Source: Owenia fusiformis
Lineage: Eukaryota > Annelida > Polychaeta > Sabellida > Oweniidae
Length of the DNA: 64,000 nucleotides
Assembly: GCA_903813345.2 (NCBI GenBank)
Contig: CAIIXF020000004.1
Span: 12,858,196-12,922,195 of the forward strand
Reading direction: 5' to 3'
This document shows positions 46,301-57,013 of the stretch, one piece after another. A program made the translations under genes and the position numbers. Below the pieces are notes generated by a model that did not search any database, was not told the origin of the DNA, and saw nothing but the letters and a program-made list of their open reading frames with translations. Every line of letters starts with the position of its first letter. The first letter of the stretch is position 1.

Positions 46301-49300
46301 GATTTTCTCTCCAACTATAACATCTTACTTAATCCAACTTACATGGCTAACTAAAGACTGTATCCGGCTTTCTGGGAAATTAGGTCAAATTTTTATCTAG
46401 GTCAAAGGTCAAGAACTAGGTCAAATCTTACATTTTCAACATTCTTCATCATATCTTCGTCAATATTCATCGTAACTCCTTCATCTTTTTTTCATCATGT
46501 AGCTTAGAAAAAGGCAAATCAAAGATATGACATCAGAATTTTGATTACCGATTTTGAGATATGGCGTCCGGAAAGTAGGTCAGAACAAAAAGTTCTCCAA
46601 ATTCAACATGTGAGTTATGAAATAAGTGTAGGATGATCTCAGGAATCCGAATCTGCAAACCAAATTTGAATCGGACTTCCGGTTCGGAAGTTGTGGCGTT
46701 TTGAAAGCTCAAAAATCGCTAAATTTGGTGCCTATGTTAAGTCAATGGGAAAAAAGACTTTTTCGAAGTGTAAAATACAAGATATAGACTGAGTACAGCT
46801 TAACATAATTAATGCTTATAAAAGAAGGGGACCTCAAAAGCTACATAGCTTCAAAATTTGGACAACAAAATGCCTAGGTCAAAATCTAGGTCAAATTCAT
46901 AGTTTTTCCTTATTTTTACGATTCTGACACTACACTTTAATAATTTACTTCAAAATTTTGTATACAGGTAGCAAAGAGTGTGCTAATAGTGTTAGCCTTT
47001 TGCCGTCGGAAAGTATTTTGACCCACTTTTGAGATATGGTGTCCAAAAAGTAGGTCAAAATAAAAAGTTCTCCAAATTAAACATATGAGCTATGATTTAA
47101 GGGAAGAATTTTCCCAGGAATCCGAATCTGCAAACCAAATTTCAATCTGACTTTCGGTTCGGAAGTTATGGCGTTTTGAAAGCTCAAAAATCGCTAAATT
47201 TGGTGCCCCATGTTATGTCAATGAGAAAAAAGATTTTTTTGAAGTGTAAAATACCAGATATAAACTGAGTACAGCTTAACATTCTGAAAGCCTATAAAAG
47301 AAGGGGACCTCGAAGGCTATTTAGCTTTAAAATTTGGACACCAAAATGCCTAGGTCAAAATCTAGGTCAAATTCATAGTTTTTCCTTATTTTTTGCGATT
47401 CTGACATTACACTTTAATGATTTGCTTCGAAATTTTGTATACAGGTAGCCAAGAGTGTGCTTATAGTGTAAGCCTTTTGCCGCCAGAAGGTATTTTGACC
47501 CACTTTTGAGATATGGTGTCTGAAAAGTAGGTCAAAATAAAAAGTTCTCCAAATTTAACGTAGGAGTTATGACTTAAGGGTAGAATTTTCTCAGGAATCA
47601 GAATCTTTAAACCAAATTTCGATCCAACTTCTGATTAGATAGTTATAGCGGTTTGAAGTCTCGAAAAGTCGATATGATGGTATCCCCATGTTAAGCCAAT
47701 GGAGTCGAAGTTAACATTCTTAAGAGTTCTCTAAATGTCTATATTCTAGCTGACTCAGCTTATTCTGAATGACTCAGTTTACAAGTATTTGGATGACCCA
47801 GCTTAGAAAAAGTCTGAAATCTGGAGTCTTAAATTGAACTTGTTCAATTTACATGTCTAGTTAAGTTTGCAATCGATTCAGGTCATAGTGTATTTTTGGT
47901 ATTTCTGTGATAATCAATGGAAACCAATGGCCTCTATTGGGATCTGCTGATATCCTCATGTTAAGTCAATCGTGCACAGCCCCATGTAAGTCAATACAAC
48001 CTTACTGAACGAAATGATCCCTATCTCAGCTTATGTGTGTCCGAGCACTTTAATATTTTCCTATGTATTATATGACATTTTATTCTTCATGTTACACCTA
48101 CGAATGATTCATTTTGTCCATAGGGATATTTGCCAATAATTGCACCTTGTCCTTTATTCCTTTGGTTAACAATAATAGACATGCGATTGATTGCCAAAGT
48201 TTTATAAAAAACTTTAGCGGCAATTTTAGACAATATGAATAGGAATGCATTAACATTTACAAACTGATCAAAGTAATGTTATAACTCATATAAGAAACAA
48301 TAATCCCACGGGCCAGGGATGAGTTAACACATGCATGCAAAAATTAGCCAAACCGATCAATTTGGCTCAAACTTTGATTCACAAAATGACTCATTAGTTC
48401 TATTAATTTTTCATTTAATGAATTATCTAAATCTTCATCACCATACAAAGGAAACTGAATTTTGTCAACTGTGTTCAAACTCTGAACCAAAAGATGAAGA
48501 TCTAAAGGTTCATCACTATGCATGGAATTGTCTTGAATTGCAACACCGATATGACATGGTTTAATCATATTGTACCTTGTATTTCCAGGTGTACATGCCA
48601 GTAGGTTCATCACTATGCATGGAATTGCCTTGAATTTCAACACTGACATGACATGGTTTAATCATAGTGTACCTTGTATTTCCAGGTGTACATGCCAGTA
48701 GGTTCATCACTATGCATGGAATTGCCTTGAATTGCAACACTGACATGGTTTAATCATAGTGTACCTTGTATTTCCAGGTGTACATGCCAGTAGGTTCATC
48801 ACTATGCATGGAATTGCCTTGAATTGCAATACTGACATGACATGGTTTAAGCATATTGTACCTTGTATTCCCAGGTGTACATGCCAGTAGGTTCATCACT
48901 ATGCATGGAATTGCCTTGAATTTCAACACTGACATGACATGGTTTAATCACATTGTACCTTGTATTTCCAGGTGTACATGCCAGTAGGTTCATCACTATG
49001 CATGGAATTGCCTTGAATTGCAACACTGACATGGTTTAATCATATTGTACCTTGTATTTCCAGGTGTACATGCCAGTAGGTTCATCACTATGCATGGAAT
49101 TGCCTTGAACTGCAACACTGACATGACATCGTTTAAGCATATTGTTAGTACCTCAGTGTAAATACTCGCATCTGATTGGTCAATTAGCGGTCAACATTTT
49201 TGCCTGTACCTCACTTGTGCATCATGGGATATCATATTATTGACCGCGTATGTTACTGTACTACACTTGTGAATTATGGGAAATATGACGTCATAATGTT

Positions 49301-51470
49301 TACAGAAAAAACATGGTAGATGGACATTTTGTAAACGTTGATGCACGGACCTGAAGAAAGTAAAGTCAGTGGTTGATGAAAGTGATATTTTGACTTTACT
49401 AGTCGACAAGTATAGCAAAAATACGAATAGAAACGTAAAATTAACATTTCTTTACTACAGTCTGTTACACTGCTTCAAAGGCAAGCAGTTGAACCTGAAA
49501 ATTAAGAAATCTATAGATCATTGTGCCATAATATATAGAAAAATATATTCATATTGCACACGAATGACATTTGTATATTTCAGATTATTCAGTGTTTAGT
49601 GCAATAAGCCTGTGCCCTCTTGTAATTTTAGGTCTGTCCGCCATGCTATTTTTTTGAGAATTAACATGGTAGAGAAGCATCAAAATATAAGAGGTTACAG
49701 AGTTTATGAGCCAATTTACAAGCAATCCAACATATACAAATGTCATTCGTGTGCAATATGAATATATTTTTCTATATATTATTGCACAATATTATTTAGA
49801 TTTCTTATATTTCAGGTTTAACTGCTTGCCTTTGAAGCAGTGTAACAGACTGTAGTGAGTTTGCAGTGATGTTCCGAAAACAAGAGAGTTTAACTAATAT
49901 CGCTAGCGTGGTTCGGAGAAAAGATTGTGAAATGAAGCCATATGATTGATGATTGTCGTCTGTATGTGTATTATTAGTTTCTTCTGACTAACAAAACAAT
50001 TGTAGACCTCTCCATTCGGTCAACCGTCGAAATCATATACCTCGACTGTAAACCTTGAAACTACTGTTGACCTCGACCTTCGGTCTCTGTCAACAGTAGT
50101 TTCTCGGTTTACAGTCTCGGTATACAATTTTGCCGGTTGACCTCTGGTGAGGTCAACAATTGTATACTGTACCTTGTTTTTCATGGTGTACATGCCAGTA
50201 GGTTCATCACTATGCATGGAATTGCCTTGAATTTCAACACTGACATGACATGGTTTAATCACATTGTACCTTGTATTTCCAGGTGTACATGCCAGTAGGT
50301 TCATCACTATGCATGGAATTGCCCTGAATTGCAACACTGACATGACATGGTTTAATCATATTGTACCTTGTATTTCCAGGTGTACATGCCAGTAGGTTCA
50401 TCACTATGCATGGAATTGCCCTGAATTGCAACACTGACATGTCATGGTTTAATCATAGTGTACCATGTATTTCCAGGTGTACATGCCAGTAGGTTCATCA
50501 CTATGCATGGAATTGCCTTGAATTGCAACACTGACATGTCATGGTTTAATCATATTGTACCTTGTATTTCTAGGTGTACATGCCAGTAGATTCATCACTA
50601 TGCATGGAATTGCCTTGAACTGCAACACTGACATGACATGGTTTAAGCATATTGTACCATGTATTTCCAGGTGTACATGCCAGTAGGTTCATCACTATGC
50701 ATGGAATTGCCTTGAATTTAAACACTGACATGACAAGGTTTAATCATATTGTACCTTATATTTCCAGGTGTACATGCCAGTAAGTTCATCACTATGCGTG
50801 GAATTGCCTTGAATTGCAACACTGACTTGACATGGTTTAATCATATTGTACCTTATATTTCCAGGTGTACATGCCAGTAGGTTCATCACTATGCATGGAA
50901 TTGCCTTGAATTGCAACACTGACATGACATGGTTTAATCATATTGTACCTTGTATTTCCAGGTGTACATGCCAGTAGGTTCATCACTATGCGTGGAATTG
51001 CCTTCAATTGCAACATTGACATGACATGGTTCAATCATATTGTACCTTGTATTTCCAGGTGTACATGCCAGTAGGTTCATCACTATGCATTGAATTGCCT
51101 TGAATTGCAACACAGACATGACACAGTTTGATCATATTATACCTTGTATTTCCAGGTGTACATGCCAGTAGGTTCATCACTATGCATGGAATTGCCTTGA
51201 ATTACAACACAGACATGACACGGTTTGATCATATTGTACCTTGTATTTTCAGGTGTACATGCCAGTAGGTTCATCACTATGCATGGAATTGCCTTGAATT
51301 GCAACACCGACATGACATGGTTCGAGCATATTGTACCATGTGGCCTTGTTGGTAAGGGGGTGACATCTATCAGTCAGGAACTGAATCAAAATGTGACAAT
51401 CGATGATGCAGAAGGTCCTTTTCTCAAATCGTTTTCAGATTTCTTTAAATGTGAGATTGTTGAAATATAA
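40314..51470 (+). CDS. LIPT2: LIPT2 copy B, octanoyltransferase paralogue with altered HGPGQ motif
   Basis: Tandem duplicate of copy A in the same orientation. Exons: 40314-40702, 41908-42023, 51253-51470; the phases join to 240 aa. Strong similarity to copy A throughout, with catalytic Lys164 (NNKICAMG) and Cys198 ([11 protein letters not shown]) kept and Glu193 as in human. However the near-invariant RGGxxTYHGPGQ motif reads [12 protein letters not shown] (Leu108, Val109), replacing the conserved His and Gly of the acyl/lipoyl pocket. Intron 2 is 9.2 kb, filled by an exon 3 acceptor satellite split by two large insertions. The frame is intact, so it is either recently decaying or altered in function. 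Confidence 0.88.
41190..41430 (+). pseudogene. LINE reverse transcriptase fragment in LIPT2B intron 1
   Basis: Plus-strand frame 41206-41424 contains [20 protein letters not shown], the jockey-type RT motif (usually GIPQGSILGPLLF..YIND). It is truncated on both sides. Intron 1 of copy A, 628 bp, has no such insertion. Confidence 0.7.
42296..42385 (+). repeat. Degenerate outlying LIPT2 exon 3 unit
   Basis: TTGCCTTGAACTGCAACACTG, then GACATGGTTTAATCATAGTG, TATTTCCATGTGTACATGCC and AGGTTCATCAC. The acceptor AG is lost (CCATG). Only one unit lies here, 6 kb from the main array, showing the array was split by insertion. Confidence 0.8.
42902..43060. repeat. TAGACTCCAGAT...ATCTGGAGTCTA palindromes
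   Basis: Three consecutive short palindromes (about 42902, 42957 and 43026) of TTAGACTCCAGAT / ATCTGGAGTCTATTGTTTT. Partner half-sites TCTGGAGTCTGAAATTGAAC occur near 44794 and 46222, and a variant near 47819. They look like nested element ends. Confidence 0.6.
44537..44790 (+). repeat. CT-rich microsatellite plus 24-bp GATGACTCGG repeats
   Basis: TCCTTCCTATTCTATCC-type pyrimidine runs (44537-44725), then three ~24-bp units GGATGACTCGGCTTATT (44727-44780). The same pair occurs at 45938-46210, and the second part alone at 47748-47810. Confidence 0.75.
45938..46212 (+). repeat. Second CT-rich microsatellite plus GATGACTCGG repeats
   Basis: Pyrimidine-rich TATCCTTCCT runs (45945-46140) followed by three GATGACTCGGCTTATTCTG units. 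It sits at the same place in the larger module as the 44537-44790 copy. Confidence 0.75.
49146..50165. mobile_element. 1-kb insertion within array B
   Basis: The satellite stops after CATATTGT (about 49144) and resumes at GTACCTTG (about 50169). The insert carries a family F foldback (49453-49857) and a hairpin at 50005-50150 (CTACTGTTGACCTCGACC / CTGTCAACAGTAG, with outer GGTTTACAGTC complements). Confidence 0.65.
49453..49857. mobile_element. Foldback element, family F, copy 3
   Basis: Arms CACTACAGTCTGTTACACTG-like at both ends and GTGCCATAATATATAGAAAA inside. The core (GCAATAAGCCTGTGCCCTCT, TTAACATGGTAGAGAAGC) matches copies 1 and 2. Inner arms match copy 1; outermost arms differ. Confidence 0.7.
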
Positions 51471-51654
51471 GTTCACTATTGAAATACAAATTCACTATTA
51501 CATTAGAGTAGGCCTATGTGATTGTTGTTGTATTGGATTTAGGCTAGAACTGGAAAATCTAACTTTGTTAGAAGATCACAATCCATATCCAATGCTGACT
51601 TTGATCCCTGATATTGATGCCAATATGATGATTTATCCGATGCCAAGTAGAGTT

Positions 51655-51990
51655 TTAGGGAGATAAGTTGATAAGATATATCCCGTATCCTGATTTTGAG
51701 GTTTTCATATCCTGAACCTCCATATCTCCCGCTCCAGGGCATATCTTCCAGCTTCGAAAAAATAGAAAAAATAAGTAAAACTTGAAAAAATTAAAAATTG
51801 AAAAAAAGAAAAAAAATAGAAAAATTTGAAAAGAAATTAGAAAAATGAAAAAATTGAAAAAATAAAAATATTGAAAGAAAATTAGAAAACTCTACTTGGT
51901 ATAGGATAAAGCAGGTATGTACGGTCGGTTTGGATATTGGGTTCATCCCTCTGGATAAACCCCATATCCCAAACCTCCCAGTACATAACC
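51655..51990. mobile_element. Repeat element P, copy 1 (3' of LIPT2B)
   Basis: Runs from GTAGAGTTTTAGGGAGATAA through an A-rich middle (GAAAAAATTGAAAAAATAAA-like, 51760-51890) to CCTCCCAGTACATAACCCTT. The same end sequences occur, inverted, at 53818-54215. It interrupts the 3' flank shared with copy A. Confidence 0.6.
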
Positions 51991-52172
51991 CTTATATATT
52001 GTCGATTTGACATTGATGCTGGTATGATGTATTGATGCTAATATCATATTTAAGCTGATGTCGAATATTGATGCTGGTGTTAAATCGATGCTGACAATGT
52101 GATCTGATAATATGTTGAGGTTGATGATGTTAGGAAGACAATGCTTATTGTGCTCAATTCTAGAATTAAAAC

Positions 52173-52178
52173 AATAAA
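52173..52178 (+). terminator. Possible polyadenylation signal of LIPT2B
   Basis: AATAAA in ACAATAAACTGGG, about 700 bp after the copy B stop codon. Position is plausible but unproven. Confidence 0.3.
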
Positions 52179-52592
52179 CTGGGACACCATATTTTATTTT
52201 TACTACTTATTCCTGAATTATTTAAGGATTTAAGCCCTTGACTCAGTGCATTGATTGCAAAACTTTGCATGACCGCGCAGCGGGAATGCAAAGTTAAGGA
52301 AACAACCCCTGAGTGGAATGAAGCAGCTACAATGCATTGAGTCTTGGGTTTAAATTCTTTTCACACATTGCAACTTTTTCTTCAAAATCATCCAAAAGAA
52401 ACGAAATCACTAAAAGAACACATTTCAATTAAATTTTCGATTTAATTATTAGATTATTAAAATTGAATATATTTATGTATCAAATTTTAATACATTTAAA
52501 AATCGATAGGCAATTACGCAATTCCAAATTATTGAATTTTAAAACATTTCAAAATTAATAGGCGATTTCGTAATTCCACATTGACGTATTTT

Positions 52593-55500
52593 CTATGCGC
52601 TACACCCTGCAACAGCGTTATTGCTGTTCGTACAGATCCATTGTAGATAGGTGGCTGTTCTGACGTACACGCTTGGCATACCAATACACCCAACAACACC
52701 CCAGCTGGTAATCCCAGCGACCACATTTTGACCATTCAGATCACAGCTCATTGGGCCGCCACTATCACCCTGTGAATTAATACAAATATTCAATATCACT
52801 ATTCAGTGGCCAGGTTTTCAGGTTTAGCGGTTTTATTTCATGTTGAACTCTTTTTTGCAACCGTTTTGAAAGAATAAAAGAAATGGCCTGGTCGCTGAAT
52901 CATTAGGGAGTTTAAGCTTGCATATAAAATCGAAACGCCAACCTATACGTATGACCAATCGCCCATACATATGCATCGCTTAAATATTTCTGTTGACGCT
53001 TAGGTTGTGAAAAACATTGCATGCTTAAACTCCCTAATTTCTCCGAAATACGGTCAATTGACCACATAAGGGCCCTACCTGACAAGATCCCTGTCTGCCA
53101 GTTTCATCATATATACATATATGTAAATCGGCATTAGCTTGTGCCCAAAAGCTGGTACATTCTTCTGGTGATAGTATAGGGAGGGTGGCCTTCTTCAAGA
53201 TATCAGCTGCTGTCCCATCTACAATAAAACCAAAATTGTAAAATAACATCACAAAAACAATATTCTCCGTACGACATACATTTTAATAACTTAAACCAAT
53301 TTTCTGTCAAATCTTTGAAGAAATGAAACGTCATGATCTATAATGATGCCGTACATACAGTATAATTAACGCCCGTGGGCTCTTTGAAGGATGATTCTGA
53401 AAACAGAATCTCTGGTCTCTTTGACATAGTTAGCCATTGGGTGTTACCCCAGACATAAGTCAGGCAAGACATTTTACAGAAATATATTTTAGACGTAGTT
53501 TTAACCTACTGTAGGTTTAACAAAAAATGCGGAAATGAAATCCACATACCTCCTCACCACTATATTTGCTCACTCGTTAATTTTTGCCTCGCAATTTTTG
53601 ATCCTGTTTGCCATGCTTACTTTATTTTATACCTCTATCCTTGACCGAGGCTGTGTCTTTTTTCACAGTATATGATTTAGCCTTGCCCAAGTCGGTTTCT
53701 TTTACTTATCTTGCATTGATTTCTATGATGGCGGTAATAATTCAAGATCAGATAAGTAAAAAATACAGACTTGGGCAAGGCTATATATAATTGAAATCCA
53801 GATAAATAAATAAATAAATAAGGGTTATGTACTGGGAGGTTTTGGATATGGGGTTTATCCAGAGGGAGATATGCATATCTACCTGAGGGACCGTAGGGAC
53901 CGAAGGTAGATGTGCATACGAGGGATGAACCAAATATCCAAACCGACCGTACATAACTGCTTTATCCTATACCAAGTAGAGTTTTCAGGGGCATGTGGCC
54001 ATTTCAATAGTACAAGGTGTAAAAATAAACAAATCATTCATATGCAAAGTCATTTTATTGCATTTCCACTACTTACCGGAAGCGGGAAGATATGCACGGA
54101 AGCGGGAAGATATTCACCGAAGCGGGAGATATGGAGGTACTGGATATGGAAACCTCAAAATCAGGATACGGGATATATCTTACCAACTTATCTCCCTAAA
54201 ACTCTACTTGGCATAGGATAAAAGATAATATTATATATGTCAATACTTTGACAAGGCTATTCATACCTCCAGCTGATGTGTCTCCCCATCCAGTAATGAT
54301 GCACCTTTGGCCAGCAAACGTCGTCTGGTTGTTTGGAGGGAGAGGAACAACGGCTTTTGTGGCTGCATCAATAGTGATTGGGCTGGAGAGATTAAGGAGT
54401 GCGATATCATTGGGGAATCCTACTGAGCCATCTTGGATGAAGTCCTCATGCTGAAATGTAATGAAATGGAATACTATGTATATAGTACAACTTTGAATTA
54501 TACATTTTAGATCAGATTGTTCATTTGATATTAAGGTCCTGATTTCAATACACTGAGTCACACGATTTGCCTTATCCTCCGAACGCAGGGATCCAGACAT
54601 CATCCACTACGTTCCTTCCTTCCTCCTTTAGAAGGAGGTACGAGTTCAGGAGGTCTGTGTTCGGAGGATGATGTTGGCCATGCCTCAAACAAAGTTAAAT
54701 AAATTATTTTACGGGATTGATGAACAATTTCACGACCCATCGTGTATGAAATAGTATGACATTCAACTTTAGTATTATTTGTATATAAATCTTAGATATT
54801 GCCCTTTAATCTCTAGTCGACGACAATACTCATTAAATTTAAAGTAGAATACGCAAGATTTCTAATATAGATTTTTCTATGTTGAGCAGTAGAGATCAGA
54901 TCTGCGGATCTTCCAGACAAAATTTTCTGCAACCTTGACAAATCCGGTGACACCGCGCGCTCATGAACGACCTGTTCCACACCCGTGAATCTTCAAAAGG
55001 TATTACCTGTATAATGGAGCTCACAGGGATAACTTCTTCAACACCCGTGACGTCAACCCTATTCCTTATATGGGCGCCGGCCACTATCCTGTAATCCGTA
55101 GCAGCGCTGCAAATGTCAACGATAAATTAATTTACATCAATTGGAAGGGTATCCTATGATGTATGAGTACGGGATATCACTTTTATTCAACAAGTTAATC
55201 ATAGTGAATATATTACGATCGGCCATACATCAAACTGCACTGATACTTTTGAATAACATAAACTTTTGAACATAGTCCATTTCAATTCTGAGTCATGCGT
55301 CGATAAAACATAAAGAAGCAATCAAAAGACCACAATGCATTATCGTATGGAAAAATACTTTCATATTTTACACGCAAAATATTGTATGTTGGACTATTTG
55401 TTTGGCTTAAACACGTGTGGGACATCCGACCCCCGTAGACGGTCTGCACTTTCATTCCCATAGTAGTGCAATACCCTGGAATCCTTGAAATCCATTAGCG

Positions 55501-57013
55501 CATTACAAGAGAGGTTAAGCTACACGTTTTTATAGGAACGTGTACGTCAACGTGTAATATCATTACTACCCCCCCCTCAATGGTTATTTTCCTGGGACCT
55601 CATTACAACTTTTTTCTTCATACCTTATACATTTAAACTTAATTGTGCAAGTAAATACCACAAAGGGGAGAACTGATCTCACGAAGACCATGATTTTACA
55701 CGTTTACGAACAAAATCTCTTATAAACGTTTATTGATGCTATCTATCTATTACCCATTAACGCAATGTGCTGCTGTGAGGATAATGCTAGGATTAATCAA
55801 AACTGCGCCACAAGTATGTCTCCATCCATCAAAGAAATCATCTACCTGAAATAAAACACAAAATCGACATCATCAATGATTGCAGCAACGGAATGGAGAA
55901 ACGTCGGCGATCTATGACGAGTTCGCAATTTTGACAGGCGCCAGGTGAAAATACGTTGCGCGTGATAATGTCGTGGGTGAAAAGTCATCGACAGAGATAA
56001 ATCATCGTAGAAGATCTCATTGTCCTGCGATCGGAACTTATTACAGTCAGCCGAAGCTTTTGACACGCCTACATCTACCATCTTATTCCGAGTTCTGGCC
56101 GTAACCACCAAATTCAGTGAAACACGAAAAACAAGGACATTTTAAAGTGAATTAGTATAAAGGAACAAATCTCAGAGTCATGGGGGTATGTTTAACAAAT
56201 CGTTTGCTCTTTCATTCGATTGGTCTGACCCGGCGCGTCATTGCTACTTGGGTCCATCGCGAGAGAATGATTGCAGTTATAGACGTCGATCAGGGACGTG
56301 AACTGCAGTTATGGTCAGGTTAACAAATATAGATAACATTTGCTCAGATTTTTAACATCAGGTTCTGTCTGCGTTAAAATGGGATCTGGGTGGAAACAAA
56401 AATATATTCGTAGATCGTTTCGGGTAAGGATCTTCCGGATAATTGCGTTTGCACATATATACTTACTTGAAGTGAAAGCTGGTACGGGAACTCGTGTTGT
56501 TCACATCTGTCGCCATTCACAATGCTTGGGACAGGTTCATATAAGGCAGCGATTGGGTCGGAGGGCGCCCCTTGCACTGGAAACAAATAAAACGCGTGAA
56601 TAATATGTTTCACCTGGTTCTATAAACAGACGATTCCAATGAACCCTGCCATCTCTTTGCACACCAAGAAACCCAACATTTATTGGTTAGATATCATAGG
56701 TCTTATATCACCAATAAAAAATAGGATTTATATATTGCTAGTTTTGAACGTTTTCTTCACCACAAAAAATGTAACATATTACGTCGAACACACCAAACGC
56801 TGGTCACAAAAACGTTGTTAAAGCAATCACCCCTACTCTTGGTATAGTAACTACATTTCAAAATGGCGTTAAAACAAAACATGTTCTCGGTTTTATAATA
56901 GTATTGGAATGAAAATGGAACTCTTAAGATTTATGTGTAATTTAAAAAAATTTGAATATAAGAAATTATGAACGTTTACCTGCTAGCACAAACGATAACA
57001 GGATCACAAACAT
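52593..57013 (-). CDS. Secreted S1-family serine protease (7 exons)
   Basis: Exons (minus strand): 56980-57013, 56467-56576, 55754-55845, 55007-55106, 54267-54450, 53079-53218, 52593-52769; all phases join to 278 aa. A signal peptide (MFVILLSFVLAVQGA) and short propeptide precede the mature N-terminus IVNG (30-33). Catalytic triad: His75 in LTAAHC, Asp127 in NDIALL, Ser223 in CQGDSGGP. GWGDTS, SWG and VYVR segments are as in chymotrypsin-fold enzymes. Residue 217 (chymotrypsin 189) is Gly rather than Asp, so trypsin specificity is unlikely and a chymotrypsin- or elastase-like preference is inferred. The cleavage site follows Ser, not Arg or Lys. Probable digestive or immune role, not assignable from sequence. 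Confidence 0.93.
52903..53039. mobile_element. Small MITE in protease intron 6
   Basis: Inverted ends ATTAGGGAGTTTAAGCTTGC and GCATGCTTAAACTCCCTAAT, about 137 bp. It ends 40 bp from the downstream end of exon 6. Confidence 0.65.
53818..54215. mobile_element. Repeat element P, copy 2 (protease intron 5)
   Basis: AAGGGTTATGTACTGGGAGG at the left and CTTATCTCCCTAAAACTCTA at the right, inverted relative to copy 1 at 51655-51990. The middle differs: it has a small hairpin GGTAGATGTGCATACG and GAAGCGGGAAGATAT repeats. A hairpin of TTAGCCTTGCCCAAGTC / GACTTGGGCAAGGCTA lies just left, at 53671-53790. Confidence 0.6.
54571..54668. repeat. Hairpin in protease intron 4
   Basis: ATCCTCCGAACGCAGG and CTGTGTTCGGAGGAT form the outer arms, with CTTCCTCCTT / AAGGAGGTAC inside. 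Element type unknown. Confidence 0.5.
55310..55395. repeat. Solo arm of family F-like foldback
   Basis: ACCACAATGCATTATCGTAT, GGAAAAATACTTTCATATT and GTATGTTGGACTATTTG resemble one inner arm of the 24837 and 49453 elements, without the second arm. Confidence 0.45.

Larger units (their letters stand above)
42386..48506. mobile_element. 6.1-kb composite insertion splitting array B
   Basis: Interrupts the satellite: the phrase AGGTTCATCAC stands at both edges, either as a target duplication or simply the repeat itself. Inside, inverted ends ATGACCTGAATCGATTGCAA (42826) and TTGCAATCGATTCAGGTCAT (to 47886) bound a ~5.06-kb unit. Its interior is tandemly repetitive: AAAATCGCTAAATTTGGTG recurs near 43522, 43996, 45270, 46707 and 47187, with GTTAGCCTTTTGCCGTC modules between. 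No intact frame longer than about 100 codons and no recognisable transposase. Confidence 0.65.
48507..51252 (+). repeat. Satellite of LIPT2 acceptor/exon 3 units, array B
   Basis: Block 1: acceptor boundaries at 48589, 48686, 48778, 48875, 48972 and 49064 (spacings 97, 92, 97, 97, 92; the 92-bp form lacks one ACATG). Block 2, after a 1-kb insertion: 50186, 50283, 50380, 50477, 50574, 50671, 50768, 50865, 50962, 51059, 51156, then the real exon 3 at 51253, all exactly 97 bp apart. Most decoys keep TTGTATTTCCAG followed by GTGTACATGCC; 50186 has lost the AG. Each unit copies coding sequence up to the catalytic Cys codon. Confidence 0.95.

Noticed and set aside
32500-51340. 97-bp regular repeats as a CRISPR array
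   Set aside because: There are no spacers: the whole unit is repeated, it contains LIPT2 coding sequence, and the host is a eukaryote.
54248-54454. Plus-strand frame over protease exon 5
   Set aside because: Antisense shadow of the exon encoding the catalytic Asp.
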